This document shows positions 23,251 to 34,409 of a DNA stretch of 64,000 bases, piece after piece. Position 1 is the first letter of the stretch. Each line of letters begins with the position of its first letter. Origin of the DNA: Canna indica (Eukaryota > Streptophyta > Magnoliopsida > Zingiberales > Cannaceae); the NCBI GenBank assembly GCA_034359265.1, contig CP136896.1, positions 37,128,001 to 37,192,000 of the forward strand. Reading direction: 5' to 3'. A program made the translations under genes and the position numbers. The notes beneath the pieces were generated by a model. That model searched no databases. It was not told the DNA's origin and worked only from the letters and a program-made list of their open reading frames with translations.

Positions 23251-23439
23251 TCATCCATTCGAACAAATGCGACACGGACATCGGATTTGATCACCGATGC
23301 TAACGAAATTCCGATTCGAATAGGCGAAATTTAGGAAGTACGTTACACCTAATCGAAACTCATTCGTTAAAGCTCCACGATCAAGACGTCGGTACATCCA
23401 ACTTCGATCAGCCGACATGATTCTGTCAATCAATGACAA
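23251..23439 (-). pseudogene. TNP2 transposase N-terminal fragment (Transpos_assoc domain)
   Basis: The 62-residue frame contains ADRSWMYRRLDRGALTNEF, GVTYFLNFAYS and IRCPCRICSNG. This is the N-terminal Transpos_assoc domain of CACTA TNP2 proteins, with DRSWMY and the CPC-x2-C zinc-like motif. The sequence then jumps to the leader of the second gene, so the catalytic part is deleted. Confidence 0.85.
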
Positions 23440-23468
23440 TTTCTTTGGTTAATGTCTTTAGGTGAGAT

Positions 23469-23705
23469 TGTCCTATTCCATTCGGGATTTATGTTATTTA
23501 TATTGCACTAAGTACTTATTTTAACCATTAACTTCATTCTAAATTTCGGCAGCATCTCCCTACAGTTCTCCGAATACGCATATCATTTGGGCGCGTATCG
23601 GAGAACAAGAGAGATGTTGCCGAAATTTAGAATAATTAGTTAACAATTAAAATAAAAAGGTAAGTGCAGTACAAATAACTATATTCCCAAATTGTCCAAT
23701 CAGGA
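23469..23705. repeat. Long imperfect hairpin inside the CACTA leader
   Basis: AAATTTCGGCAGCATCTCCC (about 23541) pairs with GAGATGTTGCCGAAATTT (about 23612), and TTCTCCGAATACGC with GCGTATCGGAGAA, around a loop near 23581-23590. Weaker pairing continues outward to about 23469 and 23705. It could be a nested MITE or a source of double-stranded RNA. Confidence 0.7.
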
Positions 23706-24069
23706 ACAATTCAAGAATTGTACGTCGTATAAAAGATCATCTACTTCTTTTACACGAACATACAATCCCCAAACGGATCTAAGGTTTTGCTAAATCATAT
23801 CCGACTCGTCGATGCGTACGTGAAACATATCAACTCGTCGGATGGATGATTATTTTCTAAATGTTTCGAGATAGTTCGAGTCCATATTGGACAATTTCGA
23901 CACGAGTCCAAATTCGACGATTTCGGCAAGAGTCCGAAGTGGACGATTCCGGCGCGCGTCCGAAGTGGACAATTCCGAAATTAATCTAAACCCTAATAAT
24001 TAATCTAACAAATTAAACAATTAATCTAAATAATTAATTAACAATTAAAAAACAATTAAAAAATACATA

Positions 24070-24395
24070 TTAATCTACAAATTTCGGCGCCGGAGTCAGG
24101 TGGACTTCGACGCCAGCGTACAGTGGCCGGACACACTGTCCGGCCACTATACAAGGTCCGGCGGCGGCCATCGGCCGACCGCCGCCGGCTGAAACCCTAT
24201 TTTTAGGGTTTCGGTCGGATTTCCCGCCGGCCGTAACGGGAAGAGACGGCCGGCCGACGATGTATACCTGACAGTGTCGCCAGCAGCGGGAGGAGGAAGA
24301 GGCGTCGTCGGCGTCGGCAGCGGCGGCGAGAGGCGGGAGGAGGAGGCGGCGGCAGCAGCGGGAGAAAGAAGGGGCGGGCGCGATCTGCGACCTAT
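24070..24395. other. GC-rich leader of the internal CACTA
   Basis: The stretch is rich in CCGGC, CGGCGG and GGAGGAGG and shares GGCGCCGGAGTC with 16600. In minus orientation it lies just inside the 5' subterminal array and may hold the promoter. The frame at 24070-24411 is compositional and has no domain. Confidence 0.45.
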
Positions 24396-24650
24396 ATAAA
24401 CTTATCAGCAACGGCTCACTCGCCCGTTAGAAAGCCGTTGCTAATAAGTTATCATCAGCAACGGCTCACTTGTTCGTTAGAAAGCCGTTGCTGATAATTA
24501 ACATCATCAGCAACGGCTCGCATGTCCGTTAGAAAGCCGTTGCAGATACAACATATCTGCAATGGCTCGAGCGGCCATAAGAATGCCGTTGCAAATAGCA
24601 ACGGCTTAAGCGGCCGTTGCTGATAGCCGTTGCTGAAGACCAAATTTCTA
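24396..24650. repeat. CACTA 5' subterminal repeat array
   Basis: Four near-identical units of about 50 bp contain CAGCAACGGCTC, then TTAGAAAGCCGTTGC. They are more regular than the 3' array and similar to 16885-17285. Confidence 0.85.
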
Positions 24651-24922
24651 GTAGTGATTGTTGATGAGAATCTGCAAGGACTAACTTTGTAAATTATGAG
24701 GACTAAAATTAAATTTTGTAAAGTATGATGACTAAAATTAAAATTTTGTCAAATATGATGACTAAAACTAAAATTTTGTAAAGTATGCGGACTAAAACTA
24801 AAATTCAAGTAAACTATAGAGACCAAATTTATTATTTTTTTCTTAAAAAATATAAAAAATCACATATTTTTTTATATTTTTTTATAAATAATTATAATAT
24901 TTAAAAATATTAAAATTGAGCA

Positions 24923-25205
24923 CACTACAATGATTTACGTTAATTTGAGTGTATTTAAACCAACGCCGTCATTAGGCGTCGATTTTTATCTGTTAATTAC
25001 TCTAATTTAGCGTGAATTCCACAGTGATTGCAAAATTCAAAAATATGCTCTCCTGATCTACTCATCTCTTCACTGATCACCTCCTCACATTCATTTTGAT
25101 CCTAAATTTGGCGCATTCAAAGCGGTTTAAATTAGATTTTGAACGTCAAAAAAGTATTGATTTCTACTCTAATAAATGTTGGTTTCCCATGCATTTGCTA
25201 TAGTG
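24923..25205. mobile_element. Possible 283-bp mini-CACTA
   Basis: The piece begins CACTACAATGATTTACG and ends TTGCTATAGTG, with AACGCCGTCATTAGGCGTCG inside, a motif common in CACTA MITEs. Flanking triplets are GCA and ACA, so the duplication is imperfect or absent. Confidence 0.45.
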
Positions 25206-25504
25206 ACAACACCATAATATAAGATTAATTATTGCTACGATTTCGTGGGCATTGTTAAGGGATATTCAGAGATATAGAATATACTGTAAAATATTAATAT
25301 GTTTCCTGTTCATTTAATGTGTTAAATGCAAGAATACGAAATCAGATGTTTGTGTCTTAAATAAAAAATAAATTAATCTTACAAATATTAAACCAATCTT
25401 CTAAATATATAAACATGTCATTGTACATTTTAAAATAAAATTCAAATAAAAAATTTACTCAATAACTAAATTAAAAAAATATCATGTGATTTTTTATATT
25501 TATT

Positions 25505-25816
25505 AGGAAAAATAATTATTTGAATTTTGATTTTAGTCCCTATAGTTTAAATTTTTTTGATTTTAGTCTCAATAATTTACAAAATTTTGATTTTAATTCC
25601 CATAGTTTACAAAGTTGATCCCTGCAGGCTCCATGTCAGTAATGTCCAATCAGCACATCTATTATTCACGTCAACACCGTTTAGACCTCATGTGACGATA
25701 GTGATCAAATTCTAAATAGAAATAAAATGTAGGGATCAAAATTAAAATTTTAAAATTACACATACTAAAATTAAAATTGAAGTAAATTATGAAAATCAAA
25801 AATATAATTTTCCTTT
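25505..25816. mobile_element. Foldback MITE copy 2
   Basis: The outer arms, GAATTTTGATTTTAGTCCC on the left and TCAAAAATATAATTTTCC on the right, with repeated TTTTGATTTTAGTC blocks, face each other as inverted repeats. The middle (GTCACATGAG-type and GATCCCTGCAGG) matches copy 1. No gene. No clear duplication was found. Confidence 0.65.
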
Positions 25817-26780
25817 ATAAGCTGCTGTCAACAATCAACATCTGGTCCATTGTTCATCACATGGCAAGAATAGAGACGAAGCGAGAAGAAGACACATGAC
25901 AGCTCTGCGGGTCAATCCTTTGTTACAGCTTTCGGATATATATCCAGCGGCTTCTCATGCTTCCTCCCCTTGCTACACGGCAGGGGACTGGATGAGGAGC
26001 AGAACGTACAACGTTCATATAAATTAGGGTTTTGTTTTGACCAGCAGACCCTGATGACTGGTTCTCGTGACAGAACCAGAGGAAGAGGAGAATGGAAGTT
26101 AGTGAAGAAAATGCCATAAAATCCTCCTTTGTGGTCCAAAGTATCAATAATTTTAGCACCTTCGTTCTCTGGATTTTTTTTCTCGTTCTCGGGAATTTTT
26201 AATGAAGCATATTCCCTGCTAATCATCACTTTAATGGAAGATATATATTTCTACGGTGTCAAGCACCATAAAAAATTTTATGAAGTCCCTCACAAAAGTG
26301 AATCTAATTTTATTAAAATTAAATTTAGTATAATTTAGACTGAACCGAAAGTAAGAGTGAATCTGTGTTGTAAACGAGTGAAATTAGCACCGCAACAACA
26401 AACCATTAAAATTTTGACACCAAATTAGTATTTGTTTTCGGCCTTTATGTCAACTGAAATAGGAAAAAGGATGCTGCATCAGACATAGTGGTGCCTGAAA
26501 AGGCACCAAATTATATCATAGTAAAAAAATTAAATCAGCATACTGGATCAGACAGGCGCCGATATGCATTTTTTAATTTTTTTTTTAAAAGCAAGATTTC
26601 TGAATTGCTCGCCGGAAATTGAATTCCATGTGCGATGGAAATCGAATTCCACATGCGGCAGAAATCGAATTCCGTGTGCGGGGTGGATTTGACTAATACT
26701 ATTGGGTCAGACCGGATTAGACCCAGCAGCGCCTTACACTCATGAATTGATGAACCCAATCCAAGCCAAATCAAATGGCT
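25817..26780. other. Unassigned intergenic stretch
   Basis: I see no recognised protein here. The frames at 25912-26229 (minus) and 26535-26774 (minus) have no domain I know. It contains a small tandem repeat (26615-26683) and may be old host sequence. Confidence 0.4.
26615..26683. repeat. 23-bp tandem repeat, three units
   Basis: Units begin GAAATTGAATTCC, GAAATCGAATTCC and GAAATCGAATTCC with a period of exactly 23 bp and end in TGCG-type sequence. Confidence 0.85.
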
Positions 26781-27116
26781 CCGCCCTGGGGCTCCACCCG
26801 ACCATACAAGGATATATACGCCGTCCTTAATCTCGAGGGATATGCCATTACGAGCCTGTTATCTTCGGGATCTGCCTCGACCCATTCCGAGCAACATCCT
26901 TACGAGATTATCGAGTATCGTCATCACCTCCACCTGTAATAAATACAAACACGACACGCCTTAGGTACCCTAAGTTCTAATTTCATTACCTCCACCTTGG
27001 AGACCTACTAACTTGAGCGTCATGGTATCTTTTGCAGGTCCCCTCTCATCGGAGTTGCACCTGACCAGGAGAGATATCAAACCAGTCCAAACTATTCTGA
27101 TCCTCAGGTAGGAACA
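26780..27116 (+). repeat. 5' LTR end of a Tat/Athila-like gypsy element
   Basis: The LTR end is taken as GGTAGGAACA at 27116, directly before the primer-binding site. The outer boundary is uncertain. The matching 3' LTR is not in the window. Confidence 0.5.
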
Positions 27117-27117
27117 T

Positions 27118-27134
27118 TTGGCGCCCACCGTGGT
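27118..27134 (+). other. Primer-binding-site-like TTGGCGCCCACCGTGG
   Basis: TTGGCGCCCACCGTGG follows the LTR end. It starts like the PBS of Tat/Athila gypsy elements (TGGCGCC). A solo copia LTR is inserted immediately after it. Confidence 0.65.
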
Positions 27135-27137
27135 GCC

Positions 27138-28788
27138 TGTTGGCTTAAGGTTTTCAACTTTGGTCTTAATCTCGGTTTTGATGATAACAAACATGGAACT
27201 AATGATTTCATGAAGAGTTTCTTTCAGGTTCCATATCGGTTAGCGCATGACGTCCCCGATCGAATAAATCAAAAAAATCGGCAAGGACGCTCGTCGGCGC
27301 TCGAATTCTTCGGAAAATTAGAGTTTAGGTTTAGGCTGTCTAGTTTATGTTGTAAATCCTCATGATGATGCATAAGAACAAAAAAACCAATCCCGAACCC
27401 TAAATCATGAAAACCCGAAACCGCCCTGAAATTCACTAAGCATAGGGAGCTCCTTGGAGAGCTATATGACCTAGACATTATCTTGACATAAAAAATGACG
27501 GTAATTGTTCCTTGGGTAGAAACTAGATAACGAGGTATTTTTAAGGATTTTTTTGGAAGCCTTTAGCCTACCCATACTTGACCAGGGAAGTTAGAAAATT
27601 TCCGTTTTCTGAAAATTTGTACTAGACCCCAAAAATTAGATTTTGATTCTTAAGGATTTTGAGTTTTTAGATATTTTTATTGAATCCAAATGGGGGGTAA
27701 TTCTTATATAACATTTTTATTTTAAAGTTAATTAACTTACAAACTAGCAGTCTGCCCAATTTTCGATCAACTGGTCGATCGATCGAATATTGTTAAAAAC
27801 AGGCAGTAGCTACTTCGATCGATCGATCGGTCGATCGGATCGCGGATGAGAAGAATCGCGTCTCATTCAGTCGACCCATCGATCGACCGGACAAAACGAT
27901 TAATCCACAGAAAGCCAACGGTCGCTCGAGCAGTCAATCGGTCGGTCGACCAACGATCGACCGACAAGCGACCGAACGACAAAAACGGCTAGTTTTCATT
28001 TCATTTCATTTCTTCTTAGCTCTATAAATACCCAAATCCAGCCTTCCTTAAATAATTTTTGATCACTCTTAACCTTCATTGAATCATCATTGATCAACTC
28101 TATGCTTTCATTGCGCCATTTTTTAGAGAAATCCTAGAATGAGCTTTCATTCCTAGAGTTTGCCTTCAAATTTAATTTGATTCATCATCAAGGCATCAAG
28201 AGGAGCTAGGATTCATTGTGTTGGAGCTAAGTATTTATATTATTGTATTTTTTGCTCCATTACTTGTGTATTTTATTGTTTATTTCATTGTAACTCAACT
28301 TGTGTAAACCTAGGTTGCTAGGTTTGATTGAGTTGGTGGTTGCCTTGGTGTTAAGGCTTAAACCCGCCGTTGTAAACGTAGTTTACTAGGATTAGTTGAG
28401 TTGTCCCTTAGGTTGAGGTGGAAGAGTGCTCTCGGTAAGAAGGCGGAGACTTCCGGGTGTGGAAGCGCCTTAGGTTGAGAGCGAGACTCTTCGGGTCAAA
28501 GTCCTCATTGTAAGGAAAATAAAATTAATCTAGTAAAGCTTAGTTTGGAAATCCTAAGTGGGGTGCTTAGGTAGTGGAGTAGACATTGGGGCCGAACCAC
28601 TATAAATACTTGTGTTAGCATTGTTATTTTTGTTCGTGTTTATTGCATCATATCTATTGCTTCCGATTGCTATAAATATCGTGCTTAGCCTAACTAATCA
28701 AGAAAAGATTAAAATCAAAATTAGACGAAAGATTTAGTTAACACACTATTCACCCCTCGCCCCCTCTAGTGTGCTATTTCACCCAACA
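27138..28788 (+). repeat. Solo LTR of Ty1/copia (gag-only family)
   Basis: The 1651 bp LTR starts TGTTGGCTTAAGG and ends CACCCAACA, with imperfect 5 bp duplications GTGCC (27133-27137) and GTGCT (28789-28793). It is the plus-orientation copy of the LTRs at 30837-32432, 37786-39408, 58935-60030 and 63481-64000. A cluster of CGATCGATCG / GGTCGACC palindromes lies at 27775-27980. No internal sequence is attached, so it is a solo LTR produced by recombination. Confidence 0.9.
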
Positions 28789-28801
28789 GTGCTGAGTAAG
28801 A

Positions 28802-30110
28802 CCTACTTGCCCCACAATGGTTGGAACCCAAATTAAGTCGGGTGACCGCCGCCGCACGCCAATGACAACGCCCCGACAACGATGATCATTGACAATCTAG
28901 TAATGCTAAAATAGTGAGGAGCGACGCTCTGGCACCGACCAACCTCCCCCCAGAAGCATCACAGTGTCAGATAAATGACTTGGAAGCAGAGAACCAATGG
29001 TTAGCAGCTCAGGTCGAGATATTGATGTTGTCCCGGGAACAACTCTTGGCCGATCACAAGCTTCGCCACTTAGAACATGAAGAAAGCTATTCTTCGAAAA
29101 GGAGGAGATATGTTTCCGTCGTCCGAGACGAGATCTCCAGCACACCCCGCAAAGGAAGAGAGAACGATTCCAAGACCATGGAGGTCGCGACTCCCCTCCC
29201 TATCGACTCGGGACCCTTTGCCGAGCACATCTTGGCAACGTGCATTCCACCCAGAAGTAGGTTGCCAACTACTCTAACGCCCTACGATGGTATGGGCGAC
29301 CATAACATACACGTACCTGATGATGTTCAGGACCATGATGCTCTTCAACCGAGATACCAACCATGTCCTCTACAAAGCTTTCCCAACCTTCTTGGAGAAA
29401 TCGCTCTACTATGGTTTGCATCCCTCCCACCGAGATCTATACACTCTTTCACAGAACTCTCATGTGCCTTCATCAACCGATTTTCCTTATCTCGGGTCTA
29501 GTACAAAATAGAGGACACCCTCCACTACGTCAGGCAAGGGAAACATGCACCCCTAAGGGAATACATATGCATGTTTCAGGCTACGACTACCGAAATCCCG
29601 AATCTCGACTCCCGAGTCGAGTTCTACTCCATTAAATAAGGGCTGGAGATCGGATACTTCGCTGACCAGATCGCCCTGGTGAAGCGCAAATATATGGCCG
29701 ACTTCTAGGAGAAGGCCGCAAGTTTTATAGAGATGGAAGAGCTTTGTGAAGCCAGAAAAGCTGATAGGTATTTCACCCAGAGCGTCGTCGATAACAGAAA
29801 AGGCAAATTGCCCGCCAAGGAAGGAGAAGACACAGACCGCCATGACCAAGGTCATGGTAGGAGAGGGAGATAACCCCCAAGGCTCGCTCCTAGGTTCAAT
29901 GAGTGCACTCCTCTCAATGCCAGAAGAGAGACCATTGTCAAGGAGGTCTACCACTTGTAGTTGCTCAGACCCCCTAACAACCCTGAAAGATTAAAGCCTT
30001 CATTCAAAGGCGACAGAAGCAAGAGGTGCGAATTCGACCAAACCTGTGGGCGCACCACTAAAGAATGTGTGGTGCTCCGCGATCAGATCAAGTCGTAGCC
30101 GAAGTTGGCT
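28802..30110 (+). pseudogene. Tat-like gypsy gag, frameshifted
   Basis: The main frame (28914-29501) has a coiled coil (EAENQWLAAQVEILMLSREQ) and then the gag core motifs GPFAEHILATCIPPRSRLPT, LTPYDGMGD and, after frame changes, FASLPPRSIHSFTELSCAFI, all typical of the Retrotrans_gag domain of Tat-clade elements. Downstream frames continue with YADQIALVKRKYMADF-like gag sequence and several stops (29638, 29707). A Cys/His knuckle remnant (CEFDQTCGRTTKEC) occurs near 30030-30075. It cannot make a full gag. Confidence 0.8.
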
Positions 30111-30329
30111 CAACCATCACCATTAGCATCGAAGTCCTAGTGAGACACCACCACCCAGTGACACAGACAACCACGATGACTTTGGGACCGAACAGTCGAT
30201 TTACCAAAGAAAACAGTGCTGGAACAAAACCATTCCAGGCCATAATAACAATCGATGATACAACAAGTACGCAAAGGTTACATACACCCACCCCGATTTT
30301 ATCATTCTATGATTCTAACTTCTAGGAAA

Positions 30330-30836
30330 TTAACAAGAATTTACACGACCCCGTAGTTATTTCTATAATCGCTGGTGTTTTCCTTGTCAAAAAAATCTTG
30401 GTAAATCATGGGAGCTCAGCCGATGTCCTCTTCTACCCAACACTCGAAAAGATGAGCATCAGCGAAGATTCACTACACCCATACGATGAAGAACTCACCA
30501 ACTTCTTGGGAGACCAAGTGGATGTCAAGGGCTACTTATGGCTGGCAACAACGTTCGGTTCCCCACCAGGAACAAAGACAATAACCGTTTAGTTCCTAAT
30601 CGTTCACTACTTGAGCCCTTATCGCATGATTTTGGGCTGACCTTCCTTAAACAACTTGGGAGTCGTTGTATCGACTCCCCATCTCGCCATTAAGTTTCCT
30701 ATCTCAAAGACGGCGGTAGGAGTGATACATATGTACCAGAAGGAGGCCCGCGCGTGCTACAACAAGTGCTTGAAACTCGGGCCGGCTAAACCTGAAGATG
30801 TGCGGGACATTACATCCTCATCAACAGTCACAATTC
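30330..30836 (+). pseudogene. Tat-like gypsy protease fragment
   Basis: The frames read VNHGSSADVLFYPTLEKMSI, then GDQVDVKGYLWLATTFG, and later LGVVVSTPHLAIKFPISK and ACYNKCLKLG, the aspartic protease region of Tat-clade pol. The active-site triad DNGSSAD of relatives appears as NHGSSAD, so the catalytic Asp is lost. The element is cut off at 30837 by a copia LTR; reverse transcriptase and integrase are absent. Confidence 0.8.
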
Positions 30837-32432
30837 TATTGGTGAAATGACCTACACTAGAGGGGGGGTGAATCGTGTGTTTGCTGATACTTTAGCCTAA
30901 TTCCGGTTTTAATCAGTTTCTTACAACTTAGGCAAGAACACAATTCAAGTAGATAAGTAAGTGCAAAAGCATTAAATGATGCAATTAAAAACAAGTAACC
31001 ACACAAGCACAATGGCAATGAAAACACTGAGATTTATAGTGCTTCGGCCCCAATGCCTACTCCACTACCTAAGCACACCGCTTAGGATTTCTAACCTAGC
31101 TTTACTAGATTAATTTACACCGGAGAATGTCCGCTCTCAACCCGGAGGCACTTCCACACTCAAAAGTCTCTGTCTTCCTACCGAGAGCACTCTCCCACCT
31201 TAAACCCTAAGGACAAAACAACTAATCATAGTAAACTAATCTCATAGGTGGATTTAGCCCTCTACACCAAGGCAACCATCAAACTCAAGAATTACACACT
31301 AGATCTTTACACAGTTGAGTAATACAACAAATAAACAATAAAATACACAAGTAATAGTGAGCAAATAATAAACAACACAAACTTAGCTCTCAAACAACGA
31401 ATCCTAGCTCCTCTTGATACCTTGATGATGAATCAAATTAAGCTTGAAGGCAAACTCAAGAAAGACAAGGTAGAAGGCTAGGGTTTCAACAAAGATGGCT
31501 CAATGAGGCTTAGGAACGATCATAAGGTGTCACAATAGGTTTTAGAAGTTCATAGGAAGGCTTAGAAGGCTTTTTTATAGGCAGAAAAACAAGTGGTGGT
31601 CAGGCTCAACAGAAATAAATGGCTATTTTTTGAGCTGTTAGCCCACTGGTCGATCGCTAGTCGATGGTCGGTCGACCGCCCGAGCGACTGGTCATCGACC
31701 GCGAGGCTTCTATCGATTTTGAGCCTCTTGCGGTCGATGGTCAGTGGATCGACCATCGACCGAAACTTCTCTAAGGGCAGTTTCAACGAGGTCTAGTCTC
31801 CCTAAGTCTTATAAAACATTTCTTAACTTTAAGTTAATTATTTTAAAACATAAATGCTATATAAGGATTACCCCCCATTTGGATTCAATAAATATATTTA
31901 AAAAATCAAAATCCTTAAGAATCAAAATCTAACTTTTGGGGTCTAGTACAAATTTCAAAAAATCAGAAATTTTATAATCTCCCGGGTCAAATATGGGTAG
32001 GTTAAAAGCTTCCAAAAATTCCTTAAAAATATGTCGTTAACTAGTTTTTACCTAAGGAACAATTACCATGAATTTTGATGCCAAGAAAATGTCTTGGTCA
32101 TATAGCCCTCCAAGGAGCTCCCTAGGCTTAATGAATTTCAAGGTTGTTTTCTCATTTTTTGAGTTTTCATATTTTGGGATTCGGATTTTAGTTTATGGGT
32201 TCTTATGTATCGAATAGAGGATTTACAACACTTGCCAAACAACCTAAACCTAAAGTCTATCTTTCCGAAGAATCCCGAGCGTCGACGAGCATCTTTGCCG
32301 ATTTCTCCGATTAGGGACGTTGTGCGCTAACTGACTTGGAACTTGAAAATATTTCTCCATGAAAACATTAGTTCCATGTTTGTTATCATCAAAACCAAGA
32401 TTAAGACTAATGATGAAAATCTTAGACCAACA
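30837..32432 (-). repeat. 3' LTR of Ty1/copia copy C1
   Basis: In minus orientation the LTR begins TGTTGGTCTAAGATTTTC at 32432 and ends near GGTGAAATGACCTACACTAG at 30837, about 1.6 kb. It matches the solo LTR at 27138. The purine tract follows immediately on the internal side. A CGACCGATCG-type cluster lies at 31650-31765. Confidence 0.88.
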
Positions 32433-32449
32433 ATCTCCCCCTTTTTGAT
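32433..32449 (-). other. Polypurine tract of copia copy C1
   Basis: On the minus strand AAAAAGGGGGAGAT directly precedes the LTR start TGTTGG. This fixes the element orientation. Confidence 0.85.
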
Positions 32450-34404
32450 GATGGCAAACAACCTTAAGAAAGTATTTTCATTTAAGCATAAAGGAAGTCA
32501 AGCTTGGGATTTCTCCCCCTATCAATAAGCATATCTAGATAAAATTATTCCCTCCATATGTATGCATGGATTTTCTATATTTTCTTCCTTTTACCTATAT
32601 TTTTCTCTTCCTTTTGACATCAATAAAAAATGGCAAGAAAAGTCAACTATGGTCAAAGTTGGGACTTGAAAACTAGTTTTCATGAAAGCAAAGTCAACCA
32701 ACCCATGAGACGAAATCAAAACATGGAATAATAGAATAAGTCATACATGATAGCATTAGATGATAAATAAATTTCAAGTCTAGAAATCATGTATAAGCTT
32801 AAGTAATGATATTTTCATGTATCGATCAAAGAGTCAAAAATCATTTTAGAAATATTTTTTCTCATCAAATGAGTAGAACGATACCAAACGTGAATTCAAA
32901 ATATCATGCTTGAAGTCTTATTCGATGGTTGGATGAAAATTCAAAATATTTGTAAAATGAATATTTGCGAAGAATATACTTCAAAGCTTTGAAATCCAAT
33001 TTCAAAAATCTATATCAAACCATATTCTTACTGAAAATTTTTGAAATTTTTACTGAAGAAATTATTTTTTTTACTGAAAATGCAGTTTCAAGAATCAGTC
33101 AAAAAATTATTTTTCTGCATTTTTCTAAAAATATCTAAAACCTAGTGGCATTTTCATAAATATCATTATTTTTTTCAAAAGTTATGAGATTTTATTCAAA
33201 CTTTCTAGACATATCTGAATTATGATTTGAGGCATGTATGTTAAGTTTGAACTAGAAATGAAGTCATTTGATCGAGATATCAACTTAACATGTTTCCATT
33301 TAAAATAGGCAAGTAATCATGAATTGTGCTAAGTATCAAATTTTAATCTTTACTCATGATTTTTCAAACTTAGACACATAGAGACCTAAATGAGTAAATC
33401 TAAACATGTTTGTGAAGTTTGGGCTCAAAATCAAATTTCTAAGTCAATTTGTTGACTTAGGTCACTTTCCAAGAATGAGTCCCCCAAAGTGATATAGTTA
33501 TCACTTTGTCTATCTACACATGAATTTTCAACTCTAAACTCTTAGAAGCATGTCATGTGTGCATCTAAACATATTTCATGAGTTTGGACTTAAAAAGAAA
33601 GTCTCTAAAGATAGGTTCTAACCTAGGGCAATTTCATTAAATGAGAATTGCCTAAGTACTAAAAATTTTCTACTCATGAGATTTCAATCATCTTTCATGT
33701 AATTTCATTCATGAATGTAGAGACATCAATAACACATGAAAATTGAGGTATAGACTAGATATTTGCAAAAATCCAAGTCATACCTCATCCATTGGAATTT
33801 AGCCAAACTTGTCATTTTTCTTTTCTGATTTTCTTTAGACTTCCAATTTATATATTCTCAACTTGCAAGTAAACTTTATTAGATTCATAATGAAAATACA
33901 CCAAGCAAGTTATCATACTAAGTAGCAAAGAGAGAGAATCAATTATTGATATCAAAGTCTACTTTGCTAAATAATTTCAAATTTATTTCAAAATAAAATC
34001 GAGTGATACCAAAATAAATTTCAAGAGATCACAAGTAAAATATAAATGAAAAATTGATCTCCAACCCTTCATATTGGTTGAAAACCGAAAGGCCACAATT
34101 AGTCTACGATTTAGAACAGCAAGGTCGCATGAGCCCGTTATAGGCTACATAGGTCTCCAAAGTGACCAGAAATCAAAAAATCAAAAATTATTTTTAAAAC
34201 TCATATCAAGAATGGAAAATCTACTAATATTAAGCATATATCAAAACTCCAACTGATCTAGTTTAAGCAAGTAGGTATAGGAGATGATACCAAAGTCTTT
34301 GATGCCAACCTTTTCTAAGGCATCAAAGTAGTTTGAAGTTGCAACCGTGTGAAGACTCTTCATTGGGGTCCTTGGTCAACTTCAACATACTATCAATCTT
34401 TTAA
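32450..34404 (-). mobile_element. Copia copy C1 internal non-coding region
   Basis: About 2 kb of AT-rich DNA without coding sequence lies between the LTR and gag. It is homologous to 48830-50250 and 60110-61990, with recurring phrases such as CATGTTTATGAAGTTTGGAC and a conserved block at 34070-34170. The copy is interrupted at 34405 by gypsy insertions and resumes at 48745. Confidence 0.75.
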
Positions 34405-34409
34405 CCTTG
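34405..34409. other. Target-site duplication CCTTG (first of three)
   Basis: CCTTG occurs here, at 46218-46222 and at 48745-48749, bracketing the composite gypsy structure and the solo LTR. Confidence 0.85.

Larger units (their letters stand above)
21062..24656 (-). mobile_element. Deletion-derivative CACTA element, complete ends
   Basis: The 3595 bp element has termini CACTACTAGAAAAATGGGC (left) and the complement of CACTACTAGAAATTTGG (right), with TSD ATT at 21059-21061 and 24657-24659. In minus orientation it runs: subterminal repeats, GC-rich leader, a hairpin, the first part of the TNP2 transposase (23251-23439), then directly the second gene (21697-23200). Most of TNP2 is deleted, so it is non-autonomous. 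The shared family with 1-3909 shows what is missing. Confidence 0.95.
20890..24843. mobile_element. Foldback MITE copy 1, split by a CACTA element
   Basis: The left piece (20890-21061: TTATATTTTTGATC, repeated TTTTGATTTTAGTC-type blocks, then GATCCCTACCGTCACATGAG) and the right piece (24657-24843: repeated GGACTAAAATTAAATTTTGT blocks) together match the uninterrupted copy at 25505-25816. The CACTA insertion at 21062-24656 splits it and duplicates ATT. Arms are inverted repeats of the ATTTTAGTC motif. Outer ends are approximate. Confidence 0.7.

Noticed and set aside
24070..24411. 113-residue minus-strand frame in the CACTA leader
   Set aside because: It is driven by GC-rich triplet-like sequence and ends in the subterminal repeats.
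29553..29954. Minus-strand frame of 133 residues
   Set aside because: It is antisense to the Tat-like gag, which has family motifs on the plus strand.
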